From: Phytophthora hibernalis
Lineage: Eukaryota > Oomycota > Peronosporomycetes > Peronosporales > Peronosporaceae
Length of the DNA: 64,000 bases
Direction of reading: 5' to 3'
NCBI GenBank assembly: GCA_012656075.1
Contig: JAAKBF010000367.1
Location: forward strand, 1-64,000
Of the stretch, positions 32,998 through 44,619 are shown in pieces. The notes beneath the pieces were generated by a model, which saw only the letters and a list, made by a program, of their open reading frames with translations, was not told the DNA's origin and made no database searches. The translations under genes and the position numbers were made by a program. Positions within the stretch are counted from its first letter, which is position 1. Each line of letters opens with the position of its first letter.

Positions 32998-34427
32998 GTC
33001 AGCCTAGCGATCTCAAGAGCGTACACTCGATCACGGAGATTCCCGATCTCCTGCTGCAGTAGCAGCACAGACTGATCAAGAGACCCCGCAGCGGGTCTCG
33101 GAGCCTTCTGTCGTGACGGAGGCTCGTACTGTAGCCGAGAGAGGCCTCCCCGGCCCTTCTCGATTACAATGGAGAGACTCACTACAACTTGGAGCGGATC
33201 CTCCAAGAGCGGCGCCGCCAAGGGAAGCGCCAGCTCTCGGTAAAGTGGCGGGGATACCCCTCGTCACAGAATTCATGGGAGCCGATCGAGCGGCTCCGGG
33301 TTGAGTGTTCGAAGGCTGTCGCGATCTGAGAACAGAAGCAGCGACAGCTCCGTAAGTAGTCCGCGGCTTCTTGGGTCTTGGATGGGGTGCGACGTTCAAG
33401 GAAGGAACTCCATACCCGCCCTCGTCATGAGTGTCAGACTTGGCTTGACGCTTAAGTTTAGCCATGTCGAAGTGAAGCTTTCACTTACTCACGAGATTGG
33501 CAAACACAATCCGGAGGTCGCGCTGGTCCAAGATAGCAGTCAGCTTGGCTTCCTCTCGGAGAGTGTTAAAGTTAAACTCCACGGGAGTAAAGCCCTTCAA
33601 CAAGACGAACCTTTAGAAGAGTTCTTCTGACTGAACATTCGTTGAGGCGTTCTCGGGCTGTACCCAAGGGTAGCCCAATACAGGACGGAGTCCACCCTTG
33701 TTCTCCGGCTTCTTGCGGAAGCTGGTGAACTCCTTGAGTAGAGTCCGGTGTGGTGCTAGCAGCACGCACCTAGCCGCTTCAAGATTATCCTTGAAGGGCG
33801 GCTGGTGTTCAGCAAGGACGCGCTCGTACGCGCCCGTGGAGGTTCGCCCCCGATAAGGCCACGCGGAACAGTGAGCTGTTCCTGGAACAACGGAGACCTC
33901 GTGTTCTCGCTGGGCGTGAAGTAACCCCTGGGGTGTCCAGTTACTCCCCGCCTTGCGCGGCGCCACTTGAACCCGTCTGCGCCGGTTTGTCGAAGAACAC
34001 GCACAGCCGGTCCGTTCGAATGTGTTCCGGCTCCGCGTCGTGATCGTTTAAGATCCCTCGAGGCTTATTCAAGCCCCCTTCCTCCAGACTGGAATCGGAG
34101 GAGCCGAGCATCTCCTTATTGCATTCGACGGACCTCTGCAGTTTCCTGCCGTGGAGCCCGACAAGCAATGCGCTTCATGGAGAGAGACTCCTGGGCTTTA
34201 GCAGCCCACGCACGCTCGAGGCCTTCAGCGTAGGTCAAGTTCTTGACCGGCGTTGCCACGGAGGCATCGCTACCTTCGTCGTCGGATTTCGTGGCCTTCT
34301 TGGTCGTGTGGCGAAGCTGCTTCACGAAATTTGCTGACGTGCCCAAAGCTTGCGCACGGTATGCCCGGACTGCCGACTGTCGGAGGGGTACTCCGTTGAT
34401 CTGGCGCGATCGAAACCTTGTAGTCAC
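32976..34427 (-). pseudogene. Gypsy C opposite-strand ORF region
   Basis: Minus-strand frames start with an ATG at 34427 (basic, RFRSRQINGVP; KSDDEGSDASVATPVK), pass through FKDNLEAARCVLLAPHR and LREEAKLTAILDQRDL, then a basic Pro-rich stretch, and end in a short coiled coil (LLLQQEIGNLRDRVYALEIA) at 32976. The position (between pol and the expected 3' LTR, antisense) is like the aORFs of A, B and D, but I see no sequence match with them. Several frame breaks. Function unknown. Confidence 0.4.
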
Positions 34428-34430
34428 CTT

Positions 34431-35220
34431 GTGAACCCGACGGCTGGGCGGGTTACACTCTTCTGGTGTTCGCGAAGACGTTCAGTAGTGACCAAGGCGG
34501 AGGTTGGAGCTTGGTTGCTCCTTCCGGGATCTGGGTGGGTGACGGCCACGCGGGTATTTTTCACGCGGTCGTCGGTGTGCTGCGATCGAGTCTTGGTTCA
34601 AGCCGATCACATGGGGGGTGTATCCTTATCTTGTGCTGTTGTAGCCCTTTCCGTTGCTTGCCGCCTCCTCGTGGCGGGATCTTGTGGTGAGATTGATGTG
34701 CGAGCGTACCCTGGCCAAGCTATCCAGGTGTGCGTCGTGTTCTTGGTTGGCGTAGTGAGTTCTTCTTCGGGTAGGCCAATGTACCTCCTTCCCCGGTAGT
34801 CTAGAAAACACTTGCATCTTGCAAGGCAAATCGGAATCAATTATACCAAAGTAAAGGTCCTTAAGATCTCTCCCTATCCCTATCCCTCTTGCGTGCTTCT
34901 CGATTGTCTGCGGGAGCTCGAACTTGACCTCGTGTACCAAGATCGTGGTACCCGTACTGAAATAATTGCTCGATTGTACCCACAACACCCGCACCGAAAT
35001 CACTGCCCCCGACCTCATCCACTCAGATTGCGTATCGAAACGACTGTACCAGATTGTGTGCCAAAATGATTGCATCCTGCGTTTCGGGTCGGCATGTACC
35101 CGGACGGTGGTACCTTAGGCAGACCCCATCCCGAAATAACATAGTCGGGCATAGTTGGACATATCTGAACACAACTGAACTCTCATGGTCGCGATCCATC
35201 AGCCGTGACTTCGAACCGTC
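34431..35220. other. Probable 3' LTR region of Gypsy D, unproven
   Basis: By analogy with Gypsy B the 3' LTR of minus-strand Gypsy D should lie here, just left of its aORF. No second LTR copy exists in the window to set the ends. CCCTATCCCTATCCCT near 34871 is a small simple repeat. Confidence 0.3.
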
Positions 35221-38003
35221 ATGTCTCGCTCAGCCAGTGATATCTCCCAACCGGCAGATCGCTTCACGTCAATCGCCCCTGTACTGGCGACGGTTGCACA
35301 ACAGCCACGGCCGGTACCCACAATTCATTCTTCGGACTTTGCTTCGATCACCCAGATCTCCATGGTCTCCACCGAGTGTCCCAACACCTCCGATGCCCCT
35401 CCAGGCCCCGCGGTCCGCAATGTTGCACCCCATGCCGACGTTGTTCCTCCTGAACGTGTAGCAGCACGAAGAAACGCAACTCCGGTGGTGTCCACGTTGC
35501 AGCTTGTACTCCCTCCCGTTCACCGAGAGTCTGCGCAGACCTTCTTAGAGACTTTCACCGAGCTGCTGGATCGCGCGGACGCCGAGTCCTCCTTGTTGGA
35601 TGATCATGGAGTCCTGCAGCGCGCATACACCGATCAAGTAGCGCGTGACGATCGTCTCGAAGGCGAGTTGAATGCAGCGTACGCAGCCGCTTCGCCCTAC
35701 GTCCTGCACTGCCAACACCAGTACGATCTCCTTCACCGCCGTTACCGGGACGCGTTACAAGTACGAACGAGCTGTGCGAGAGCGTCTGGACAATTCCCAG
35801 GAGATCGCGGCTGTCCGGGACCAGCTACGCGTCGCCCAAGAGGTACACGCCGAAGAGGTTGTGCGCCTACAGGACGAGATCAGTGACTTAGTCCGGCAGC
35901 TGGCAAGCGCTGCAGCGGGTGTAACTGCGGGTGCCCCTCCTGGTCTTGCGCGCCGCATTCTGACGCTTCAAAACGAGAGCGATCAAACCGTAGTGGATCG
36001 CAACCAGGCTCGCCAGGATCAAGAGCGAGCTGAGAGTAGCCTCCGGGTTCTTGAGACTTCGCATCAAGCACTTGATAACGCCACCTCCCGGCTCCGCGTT
36101 CAAACTACCCGCCTGGAGCGTCGCGTCATGGATCTGCAGGCGCGGCTCCGGCAGGAGTCGGCCAGTGCCCAGGTTCGGCTGGATCGCAGCCATGCAGAAC
36201 GTGATCGCGAACAAGCTGACTCCGCAAAAACCCGCCTTGAGGCCTTCTGACTTCAATCTGCAGCGGACCACCAACGAGCGGGATCGCGCTCGAAATGACC
36301 TCCAATCTGCCCGTACGTAGCTGCCTCCTTGATTTTGTTTGTCTTACGGGTACTAACCCACCTTGTTGCCATATCCCGAAGAGTCACAGATTGCGGCTTC
36401 TCGGCGTCAATCGCGCGCCTCGATCGCGACTTGAACCTGCAGCGAACGAAGAGTGCGCGTCTCCAAACGTCGCAGCACGAAAACTTCGTTCTGACACGCG
36501 AGTTGGCGGCCGCCCGATCGGCGTCTGGAGTAGCTGAAACGGAGCGGGACCAAGCGTTACGTGACCGGGATGTTATTCGCGATCGCGTGGCGGGCCTAAT
36601 TTCCTTCATACAACCCGGCTCTGCTGGGGCCGCGGCTTCTGTTACTCCTGCTGCCCAGTCACCCGCGCCAGTCGACAATCCCAAGCGTCGACGTAGTTCG
36701 CGATCCCCAAGCGGTTCGCCGCCGCCTCGCCGACGACTTCGAGCCCAATCGCCCGGCCGCATCTCATCTCGCCGAAGATCATCATCAGAATCCGGTTCCG
36801 GCAGGCTGCGTGGCGGTAGTCGCTCCCGGTCTCGTGCCGACAGTCAGTCAGGTTCTAATCCGTCGTCGGACAGTGACAACGATTCCCTGCGTGCAGCCCT
36901 GGCTAGCTCGCGATCGTCTATTCGACGACGTTCTTCTTCCGCGCGTGGTGGTTCGCCTAACAGCCCGATCCAAGTTGCGTCCGCCACTTCCAAGAGTTCA
37001 CCTCGCGATCATGATCGATCCGAGGTGACGACGGAGGTGGCAGATCCGACGACAGTAGTCAGCCACCAACAGTCGAGTGATAACGACAGTCAAGGCAGTG
37101 ATTGTATTTCTCCCAACGTGGACATAGCGACTGCTCGGCGTGGCGTTCCTGGGACGCGCCACGTGCCCACCACCTCCGCGAGTGACGACAGCGTCACTAG
37201 TCAGCCGCGGTCTCACCGAAATCGGCTTTTGACTAACGCGCAAATGCGTCGATTGCCGCCGACCACCATCGCGCGAGTTGACTGGATTCCTGGCTACCGC
37301 GATCGTCGTCGCCGTGTTGCCGCCGAAGTTTTCCGTGGTCTGCCAGATACCTTGGCCGGGTCAGCGTGTTATTCCATCATTTCACCAAGCCTAGGAACTG
37401 GCTGTTTCCCCGGCGAGCGTCCGCCCTCAGAGGACCTTTGGTCGCCCGAGTTGATCACTGAGGCGCAGATCGTAGCCCTGTACGACAACGCTCCGTGGGA
37501 CGATCTCAACTTCTCTATAGCGCCCGTGTCCTTTGATATGGCAGGTTGGTTCCCGCGATCGCGCAGAAGTACTTGGAGTGGAAGGAGACACACCGACAGG
37601 CGGTGTCGGAGGCCGCGCATTCTTTTCCTGTAGGTGCGGAGCTTCGCAAGAGGAGTCCCTTCGTAGCCGCCTTTTACGAGGAGCGACGACAACGGCGATC
37701 ACGTCTTGGCGCCCGCTGGAAATCCGTCTTGAAACGCATCCTCAGTGGGATGATCGCTGGTCAGTGTGACCTGGACCTGTTGCTTGATCCATTTTTTCTC
37801 CATTACCCTCGGCTAGGTGAGAAAGGTGCGTGGTATCCTGGCCTCGGCCGAAACCCGCAACCCTCGTCCTGGTGGACGCACTGCGTGCGATCGACACGGC
37901 GGAGCCATGGCGGAATCAGTATCGCAGCCACATCGCGGATCACCCTGGCTCCCGCCTCCCGCGTCTATCTGCCAAATTTTGTCGTCCAGCTACCGGAGAG
38001 TAG
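35221..38003 (+). CDS. Gypsy D aORF, coiled coil and RS-rich, with a 77-nt intron
   Basis: ATG 35221 opens a Pro/Ser/Val-rich N-terminus. A long coiled coil follows (~35770-36510: RERLDNSQEIAAVRDQLRVA, LERRVMDLQARLRQE, NLQRTTNERDRARNDLQSA). An Arg/Ser-rich stretch comes next (~36680-37000, with SRSRSRADSQ-type runs). The C-terminal domain includes DWIPGYRDRRRR, YLEWKETHRQ and LRAIDTAEPWRNQY. Intron 36313-36389 has a GTACGT donor and a GTCACAG acceptor; splicing joins phase 1 and restores the frame of the coiled coil across the gap. Single-base breaks occur near 35760, 36240, 37550 and 37840. The LxxxDxxxPWR block matches the C-terminus of the Gypsy B aORF. Confidence 0.6.
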
Positions 38004-38116
38004 ACGATCCTCGCCAGACACCACGTAGCTGTTTAGCACCGGTCTTGATAATTCCTTTCGGCTTCAGTCTTCTTTAGATTTGTCGATCTTTCTTGCGTAT
38101 CGGGCGATCAGCACTT

Positions 38117-41100
38117 TTACTGAGGTGACTTCGCCCCCAGTACATACATCACTTTTACAAATAACCCTTCAGCCTCAATGTGTGGTCTCCCCACACAATC
38201 TTCTTTCCTCTCTCCACCCGCAACAGCCCACCTGCAACGAGCTTTCTTCCGCCTCATGCGACTGCATGACTCGAAACGGTTGCGATTGGTCAGTCCACGC
38301 TCGTATTCGCGTAGCAAGGCCCCGCAGTTCAGATCGGCTCCGTCAACCCATGAAGGGTCGTCGTAACCTTTCCAATACACTTGGAATTCGCGGTGAACGC
38401 GGCCGTAGCGCGTCCGTCGACTCGATCTCATTTCTTCGATCCTCTCCATCTCGTACTCGCCTTCCTCGAGACACCCTCTCCAGCTATCTTCTGGCAAGAT
38501 CGCATCATCAAAATCGAAACGGTCTTCCTCGTCCACAGTTAACTTCAGCATAGGATGATCCGGAAAACTCCGTACTGGCTTCAGTTTGGACACATGGACA
38601 ACCGGGAACAGGCGATACTCGGTGCCAACGATCTCCAGCCTCGCCGCATGATTCCCAATCATGTCGACCACCCAAAACGGACCGTGCCACATGTGGGCCA
38701 ACTTGCGTGCGTACCCTTCTTTCACTCTGTCCAAGTACAACCAGACTTGCACACCAACTTTAATCTCGTGTGGTCGGAGGTCTTCGTTGTGCTCGTCCGT
38801 CCGCGATTGGATTGCGCCTCGAAGTCGTTCGTTCACCTGCTCCTCGCGCGCCTGTAATGATTTGGCACGTAATATCTCCACTGTCGATGTGATGTTCACA
38901 TACAGGCAATAGCCCAAGCTTTCAGCATCCTCTGCCTCGAGCGTTAATATGGTGGAACCTGCTGCGAGCTTGTTCAAATCTGCAACAATAGTTGGTTTGC
39001 ACCCGTCCACTTTCACGACGACCGAGTCCTTTACCTCACCAAACATCGCGCTAATTGGAACCGACATTTTGTTGCTTGTTGTCAACGTCATCAACTTCCC
39101 CATCCGTGGAAGTGCGCCACTCTGACAAACACAACAAAGCAATCAATGCGAAACCTTGTCAGCGAGAGTGAACAAAGAACTTTAGATAATGAAGTCGCAG
39201 ATTTACCTCGCCCGGTGCTAGACGCGTACGACAAGTCCATAATTCCATGTCAATGCTTGTGTCTGTCCATACATACCATATTTCATGAGTCACCATACCA
39301 TAAAATTTGTGCAGAGTCTGTAAACGGTACAAACCATTTTTCAGCTGGACTGGTGAGCTAAGTAGCAGCACTCGCCGAGACTCGTCTCTCTGTGCAACCT
39401 TAACTTCGGCCAACACATCTTCCCCTGAATAAGAAACTTTCCGGCACGCCGCAGCGGGCACATCAAACTCATCCGTGATGAACCAATCATGACTTCCAGA
39501 GCCAAGGGCGGAATATAACTTCCGCGTAGGCCATCCGACAACATGGCGTGATCTTTGCACTCGTCCGTGGGATTTGCATTTGCCGTAACAATTTTCAAAG
39601 GATCGAATACCAGGAACTGGCCGTCTTTAACTTGCTGTGGTTCAGTCATCCTTGTGCGCTGGACGGGATTGTTCACGTCTGGTACGAATTGTAAACCCAC
39701 AAAAATCTCACCAGTAACATTCCCGCGCAAATCGTGAAGACGATACCATCGGTTCAGCTTCATCCGGTTGGGATCCAGCGAGGCCATGACATTACCAGCC
39801 AGGTTGATCTCTGCTGATCCAACTGAAGACCATCTTGTCTTTTGAGAGGTGTTTGTGTTAGTGCTGTATCTGCCGGTATGTCCATGTAATCGTCCTCATC
39901 GTCAACTTCGACCTCCACGTACTTATTCGTGACATGATCAAACACATAGTTGCGCTTGCGTTCGTCTGTTGTTAGTACATCAATCCTCAAAATCGGCGTG
40001 ACACCTGACTGGGCTCCACCATAAGGCAACGAGAACTTATGGCGGAAGTTTTCCACAGCCTGAATTTCACGTGGGTGCCACCAAGGCAACAACACCACTG
40101 AAACACGAACATTATGGAAACGTGAGTACCCGGGAAATGACCACCCATCTCTTACATCGACATGAAGAGTCCCTGCATGTGAGGTGTTTAAATTGGCAAG
40201 CCGAATAGGAACGCCGAGATTGTTGAGCATACACACGCGCCCATCCTCTTTTTTTGCTTCCCCGTCAGCGGCCACTGCTGCAAGGGTGCGCTTTTCCACA
40301 ATGAAGTCTTGCTTGCGCCGGTTTTTGGCAATGCTAGATAGCAAACGAATAAGCGAGTCTGTGCAGTTTACATCCCGATCGCGACGTCGCGTACTTCCCA
40401 GGGGTAATGCCGCTTCCAACGTGGATCGTGGGTCCCAACCGTGGGGAAAGTAGAAAGGCGTATCCCCGCGCACGCGATCTTGGGCCGTGTTCAACGCGAA
40501 CGAAAGACGCTCCGTATACTCGTCCCAGTCTTGTTGATTCACGTCTGCGACGTACATCTTAAGCGCGCGAGTTAACGTCTGCACCATCATTTCGGCCGTT
40601 CCGTTCGCTTGAGGTCTATACGCCATCGTAGCCCTTTGTTTCTGTCGCACAATCCGACTGAATGCGGGGAAGAAATCGGACATAAACCCGGGTTCTCTGT
40701 CGTGCCGGATAGCTTCACTGGCTCCAAACCGACGGAACACGCATTCTTCGTAATTTTCCGCGATCGTCTGGGCTGTTCTCGACGCGCTCGCCTTCGCGAT
40801 CGCATACCCCGAGAACAGATCAACCGATATCAGCAGTTCTGTATTCCCTTTGAACGACTTTGGTAGCGACAGGATGCGATCCATCGCGATGATCTGAAAA
40901 GGGTACGTAGCCTGCAAGTTTCCGGCGACTCCTCTCACGAAGGGTCGTCCTTTCCTGTCTCACAATCCGTACATTCTCCCACGTAGCGCTGGACACTCTT
41001 GAACAGACCTCTCCAGTTAAAGTGCGCTCTGATCCGACGGTACGTTCTCCCGATTCCCTGATGCCCTCCTTCCAAACTCGCATGATAATGGTGTAAGAAG

Positions 41101-41900
41101 TCTCGCTGCAGGGTCTCCGGCAGTACGAGCTTCGCGACCTCGTCTCGGTCTTCGTCCGTCTCCGTCGACGGCGGGCAGTAGAGGAGTAGATCACTCTCTT
41201 CCGGCTCATAGTGGTCTGCGATCTTGGCGCACTTCTTGGCTTCCTTCGCAGTCAAGCCTCCAACGTCTCCATTCAGGTACGCTTTCAGATCGACTATCCA
41301 CTTCTCTTCATTCTGGGCTTGGACAATCCGCTCACCCCGTATACGCTGTACGATTGCTTCCTCCAGAGCGTTCGGTGGTGCCTTCCGACGTCGTGTTCAT
41401 CTAGTCACAGCGGCTACGCGCGTGAGATTGCTGTCATCCCTCGGCTTGAGAAGCTCGTCCAAGCGGTTGAGCGTGATCAAGTCTTGCCAATCTTCTTCCA
41501 AGGTAACCACAGTTCCTTCTTCGCGTTGAAGGGCGGTGCTCGCTAACTTGTCTGGGCTTTGATTCCAATCTCGTTTCATGTGCAGGAACTCGTGCTTCGG
41601 CCACGACCCGAGCTGATCCATCGCCTTCTTTCGCCACAATTGCAAACACGGAGCGTTGCACGCAATCTCGCCTCGCATTTTCGGATCACCAAGTTGGAGT
41701 CTCCACAGATTACTATCCGCCCCTGTCCATGGCTGACAGAAGATCGAAACATAGCAGAAGACCACGATATTCGGCCTTGTTCACAGTCAAAATTGGGCGC
41801 GTACTCCGACGCGGCTGACACGATCGTCCATTCTGGCAGCTTCCAGATGCCGAGCCCAACAGCGAACCGAGCACTGTACTGGGCCGGAGTTATAATCTAA
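38117..41900 (-). pseudogene. Gypsy D pol (RNase H end, integrase, chromodomain)
   Basis: RNase H end near 41880-41580 (LPEWTIVSAASEYAPNF, GDSNLVIRKCEAR). H2C2 near 41120-40940 (HHYHASLEGGHQGIGRTYRR, CTDCETGKD). Integrase core 40938-40380 (ISVDLFSGYA, IRHDREPGF, YRPQANGTAEMMVQ), keeping D, D and E. Then ~1.5 kb of foreign sequence. Pol resumes at ~38872 (LQAREEQVNERLRGAIQ, VWLYLDRVKEGYARKLAHMW) and ends in a chromodomain (YEMERIEEM, FQVYWKGYDDPSWV). Truncated upstream at ~41900. Confidence 0.8.
38873..40368 (-). pseudogene. VPS13-like gene fragment embedded in Gypsy D pol
   Basis: Between integrase and chromodomain, in frame with pol at both edges, lies sequence foreign to retrotransposons. 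In order: a C2-domain end (NRWYRLHDLRGNVTGEIFVG, 39770-39700) preceded by VCMLNNLGVPIRLANLN; then DEFDVPAAACRKVSYSG and RRVLLLSSPVQLKNGLYRLQ near 39470-39330; then NKMSVPISAMFG near 39060. The SSPVQLKN and N-x-x-x-VPI blocks recall the VAB/SHR-BD part of VPS13 lipid-transfer proteins, which often carry C2 domains in oomycetes. A putative intron (GTATGG donor near 39300, TTTGTCAG acceptor near 39126) is still present. The family call is moderate; the foreign nature is firmer. Confidence 0.5.
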
Positions 41901-42332
41901 TTCTTGCAGAAGCGCAGCGACAGCGTTTGCGAAGCGGAGCAAAAAACAATCTGGGGGATTACATCCGTCCTCGCGGGAAGCCCAATTTCGAGATTCATTA
42001 CTAATTTCATAAATAGACTTGATTTGAGGATGCAGCTCGTTGCGCCCGGCACAAGACTGTGCATGCAGTACCTGCCCTCATGAAAAATGATTGCCTTAAT
42101 GACTAATAGCGCTTCTGTTTAAAGGAAAGACAATGTTGCAAATATATTATCCTCGTTCCAACTACACCCACTTCTGTATGCGAGCAAAAGCTACGGAAAC
42201 TTCTCATTCTGCCCCTCGTTTACTTTGGTCAGTCAGCGTATGTCGCATGTACACATGAACTAGAGTTCATCGCAGTAGTTCACGGTGATTTAAGCGCCCA
42301 CTTTGACGAACTTGACCATTTGACTAGCACTT

Positions 42333-42998
42333 TCAGTTTGATAAAACAGCATTTGACTCGCAGGCTTGGTTGATGAATCGTGTTGTATACCTGTGCGAAG
42401 TTGCCTCCACGTACACGTACTTCTTCCGGGTGGACATTGTGTTGTACAACATCGTGTACCCGCTATTGGTTTTTATAGCTTTTGCCGACTGTCCCGTAAC
42501 TATCATGTCGTACTCGTATAGCTTTCCGGCGTACTCCACTACGATTTATCGCACCTCAAGATCAGCTGTAGTGTAGACTCCGAGACGGACACGACCTGTG
42601 TCGAACAGCTTCAGCTTCGACCGTGCCTGCGATACATTGCTGCAAGAGGACTCGAGAATACAGAAATCCGGTGTGCAGTACACCGACGACGCAGCATTTT
42701 CGCACGGATCCATAAAGCAGTCTCCAACCCACTTGCATTTGTCGAAGTCGCCAATACCCGGGGAGGTTAACTCACTGGCACTTCCGAAAGCGGCCCTCAT
42801 CTACAGCAGCGTCGTGAAACGCAGGACGCCGAACATGTAATAATAGTAATCGTGGCCCAATCCATGAGATCCATACGTTATACCACACTTGGCGTGGTAG
42901 CGGCTTTTCCTGGAGCGATTGACCGATCTATTTCCAGGCCGTTTCTTCACATGGTGTCCTATTTTGGCCCGCTGATATCGCGTAGGAATGGTTTGCAT
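42333..42998 (-). pseudogene. SET-domain (AWS plus SET) histone methyltransferase remnant
   Basis: In one frame from ~42998: basic lead-in, stop, then an AWS-like Cys cluster (DKCKWVGDCFMDPCEN, VYCTPDFCILESSCSN), RVRLGVYTTADLEVR, a TAA, then VVEYAGKLYEYD, YVEATSHRYTTRFINQACES. This order is AWS followed by SET with the RFINxxC catalytic/cofactor block. Two in-frame stops (after TTLL and after LEVR) and loss of the end of SET make it non-functional. SET gene remnants among repeats are common in oomycetes. Confidence 0.7.
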
Positions 42999-44060
42999 AT
43001 ACTAACTCACTTCGAGCAAATCGCCCTCACTGGGTGCTGCTGCCTCTGCGCTATCAGCTCCTGCTTAACCCTCACCAGATGCGGACTCGTCATCACAGGC
43101 GGCCTGCACCAAATCGATCATGGAGGTCACTGTCGTGCTACAAGACTGGGTAGACTTTTCCTCTTACGAATCAGTAGCTTCATTCGTATTGGAAACCACC
43201 TGATCAGGTTGCACTGCTTGCGGAGAAATAATGGAGGTCCAAGATGGGCGAGAAGCCTCTGCAATTTGCTGAGATCCGTCCATTGCACTCGGACGACTGC
43301 TTCAACCAACTCTCCTTAATTTCCTCGCGTGCGGTACGATGCAGACGAATTGCTGCCTCCACTACTTCATCAAGTGCGCCTGGTAGAGCCGCGTTCAAAG
43401 TGCTGGCTCGGGTTGGAGCATTCCAGCTCCTGCTACAAATCGGAATGTCCACAGCTTACGCCACTTGACGAATCGCGCTTGAATCGGTCTCCGTACAGAT
43501 CAAACTGATGCTTGATCATGATATTCAATGATAGAACCTCCCCGTATCCACGGTTAGCGGGGATTGCTCGGCTTCAGCGTCATCCACACGAAGAACGACA
43601 GACTGACGATGACCTCTTGAGTCCCTACATACGAACCCCATTGAGTAATACTGTAACAAGCTAGTCTCTAGTTACATGTGTAGGTAGATCTATATAGGTT
43701 GATATTGAAAGTAGATACGAAGACACGGCTAGCGTGTGCTTCGTTGTCATTCTCTGATTGGTTGAAAGGGGATATCCATTTCATCCAATCAGATGACAGT
43801 TAGCGTTTGAGTATCCCCGACGGGCCCTCTCCTAAATCAGAGTTTAATTTGTCCCAAAGTTTATACTTCGACTCAGTCTTCTGAGTCTACCGATTAGTAG
43901 TAGTGTACATTTTGGTCAGTTAGTCTTAGTACTAACTATTTGTTTCGCCTCTTTCTGGTGTTAGTTTAGCACTATGAAACAAGCAGCGACGGCTTAGTAC
44001 TAAGCCTAACTATTGCTACTATTAGTACTAAACCCAGGATTAACATCGGCTCACCATAAA
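42999..44060. other. Possible SET gene 5' remnant and an LTR-like stretch
   Basis: 43450-43200 (-) reads weakly coding (ALDEVVEAAIRLHRTAREEI) and may belong to the SET gene. From TGTAACAAGCTAG at ~43652 the sequence looks like an LTR: TCTATATAGG near 43690 and three copies of TTAGTACTAA (43926, 43994, 44022). No partner LTR is in the window. Confidence 0.35.
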
Positions 44061-44069
44061 CCTCGTTTG

Positions 44070-44330
44070 CTCACCTCCATTCGCTCAATCTCAGCTCGAT
44101 TATGGCGCGGCACGAGTTGCCGTTGTGCGCGCTCGTAATCTGTACGCGTTCTCAGCGAGCTCATCACAAATGACCCAGTTGAAAATGCACTTTCTTGAAA
44201 TGCCGTAGAAAAACTCCGGCCCAGTCAAACACGCGCATGTTTTGCGATCGACGGGAAAACTTTCTCTCCAGACTCAGCAAACCATTTGCAAACGTCGATG
44301 TGCAGACAGAGCTGCACTAGATTCCACACA
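44070..44330 (-). pseudogene. hAT transposase C-terminal fragment
   Basis: The minus strand reads NVWNLVQLCLHIDVCKWFAE, then FPSIAKHARV, a TGA stop, then LGRSFSTAFQESAFSTGSFV and ERAQRQLVPRHNRAEIE. The FPSIAKHAR, QESAFSTGSFV and RHNRAE blocks are the hAT dimerisation region. One in-frame stop; no other transposase domain present. Confidence 0.75.
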
Positions 44331-44619
44331 TTCTTCTTGTATCGTTGCGCATTATTAACTTGGGCAGAGCTTCTTTGCGCTCGACTTCGTTAGTGTTCTG
44401 GCACTTCAATCTACTCTATTCGATGATTTAGACACCGCCATACTTCTGCATCTGCTTCTCGGTTGCGTTCGTTGCCCACGGGACTGACTGCACTTTGCTG
44501 ACTTACTTCCTCTCCACATATATAAATATAAATCCGCATAACATTGCGCCGAATAATTGTTAGGCGACGAAGAGGCCGAATTTACTGAACTCTTGTCTTG
44601 AGAGGAGTCCCTGAACATC

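Larger units (their letters stand above)
27288..34430 (+). mobile_element. Gypsy C, decayed plus-strand element
   Basis: A third Gypsy lineage, plus strand: probable LTR, gag, protease, RT, RNase H, integrase, a short tail domain, then minus-strand ORFs up to ~34427. Stops and frame breaks are everywhere. It lacks the chromodomain seen in A, B and D. No 3' LTR copy was found. A hAT fragment sits in the RT. Confidence 0.7.
35221..41900 (-). mobile_element. Gypsy D, 3' half with aORF; 5' half lost
   Basis: Minus-strand pol from the RNase H end (~41900) to the chromodomain end (38117), converging on a plus-strand aORF (35221-38003). Gag, protease, RT and 5' LTR are missing. A VPS13-like fragment interrupts pol. 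GCGATCG motifs recur in both genes (36579, 36910, 37299, 37555, 40760, 40796). Confidence 0.75.
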
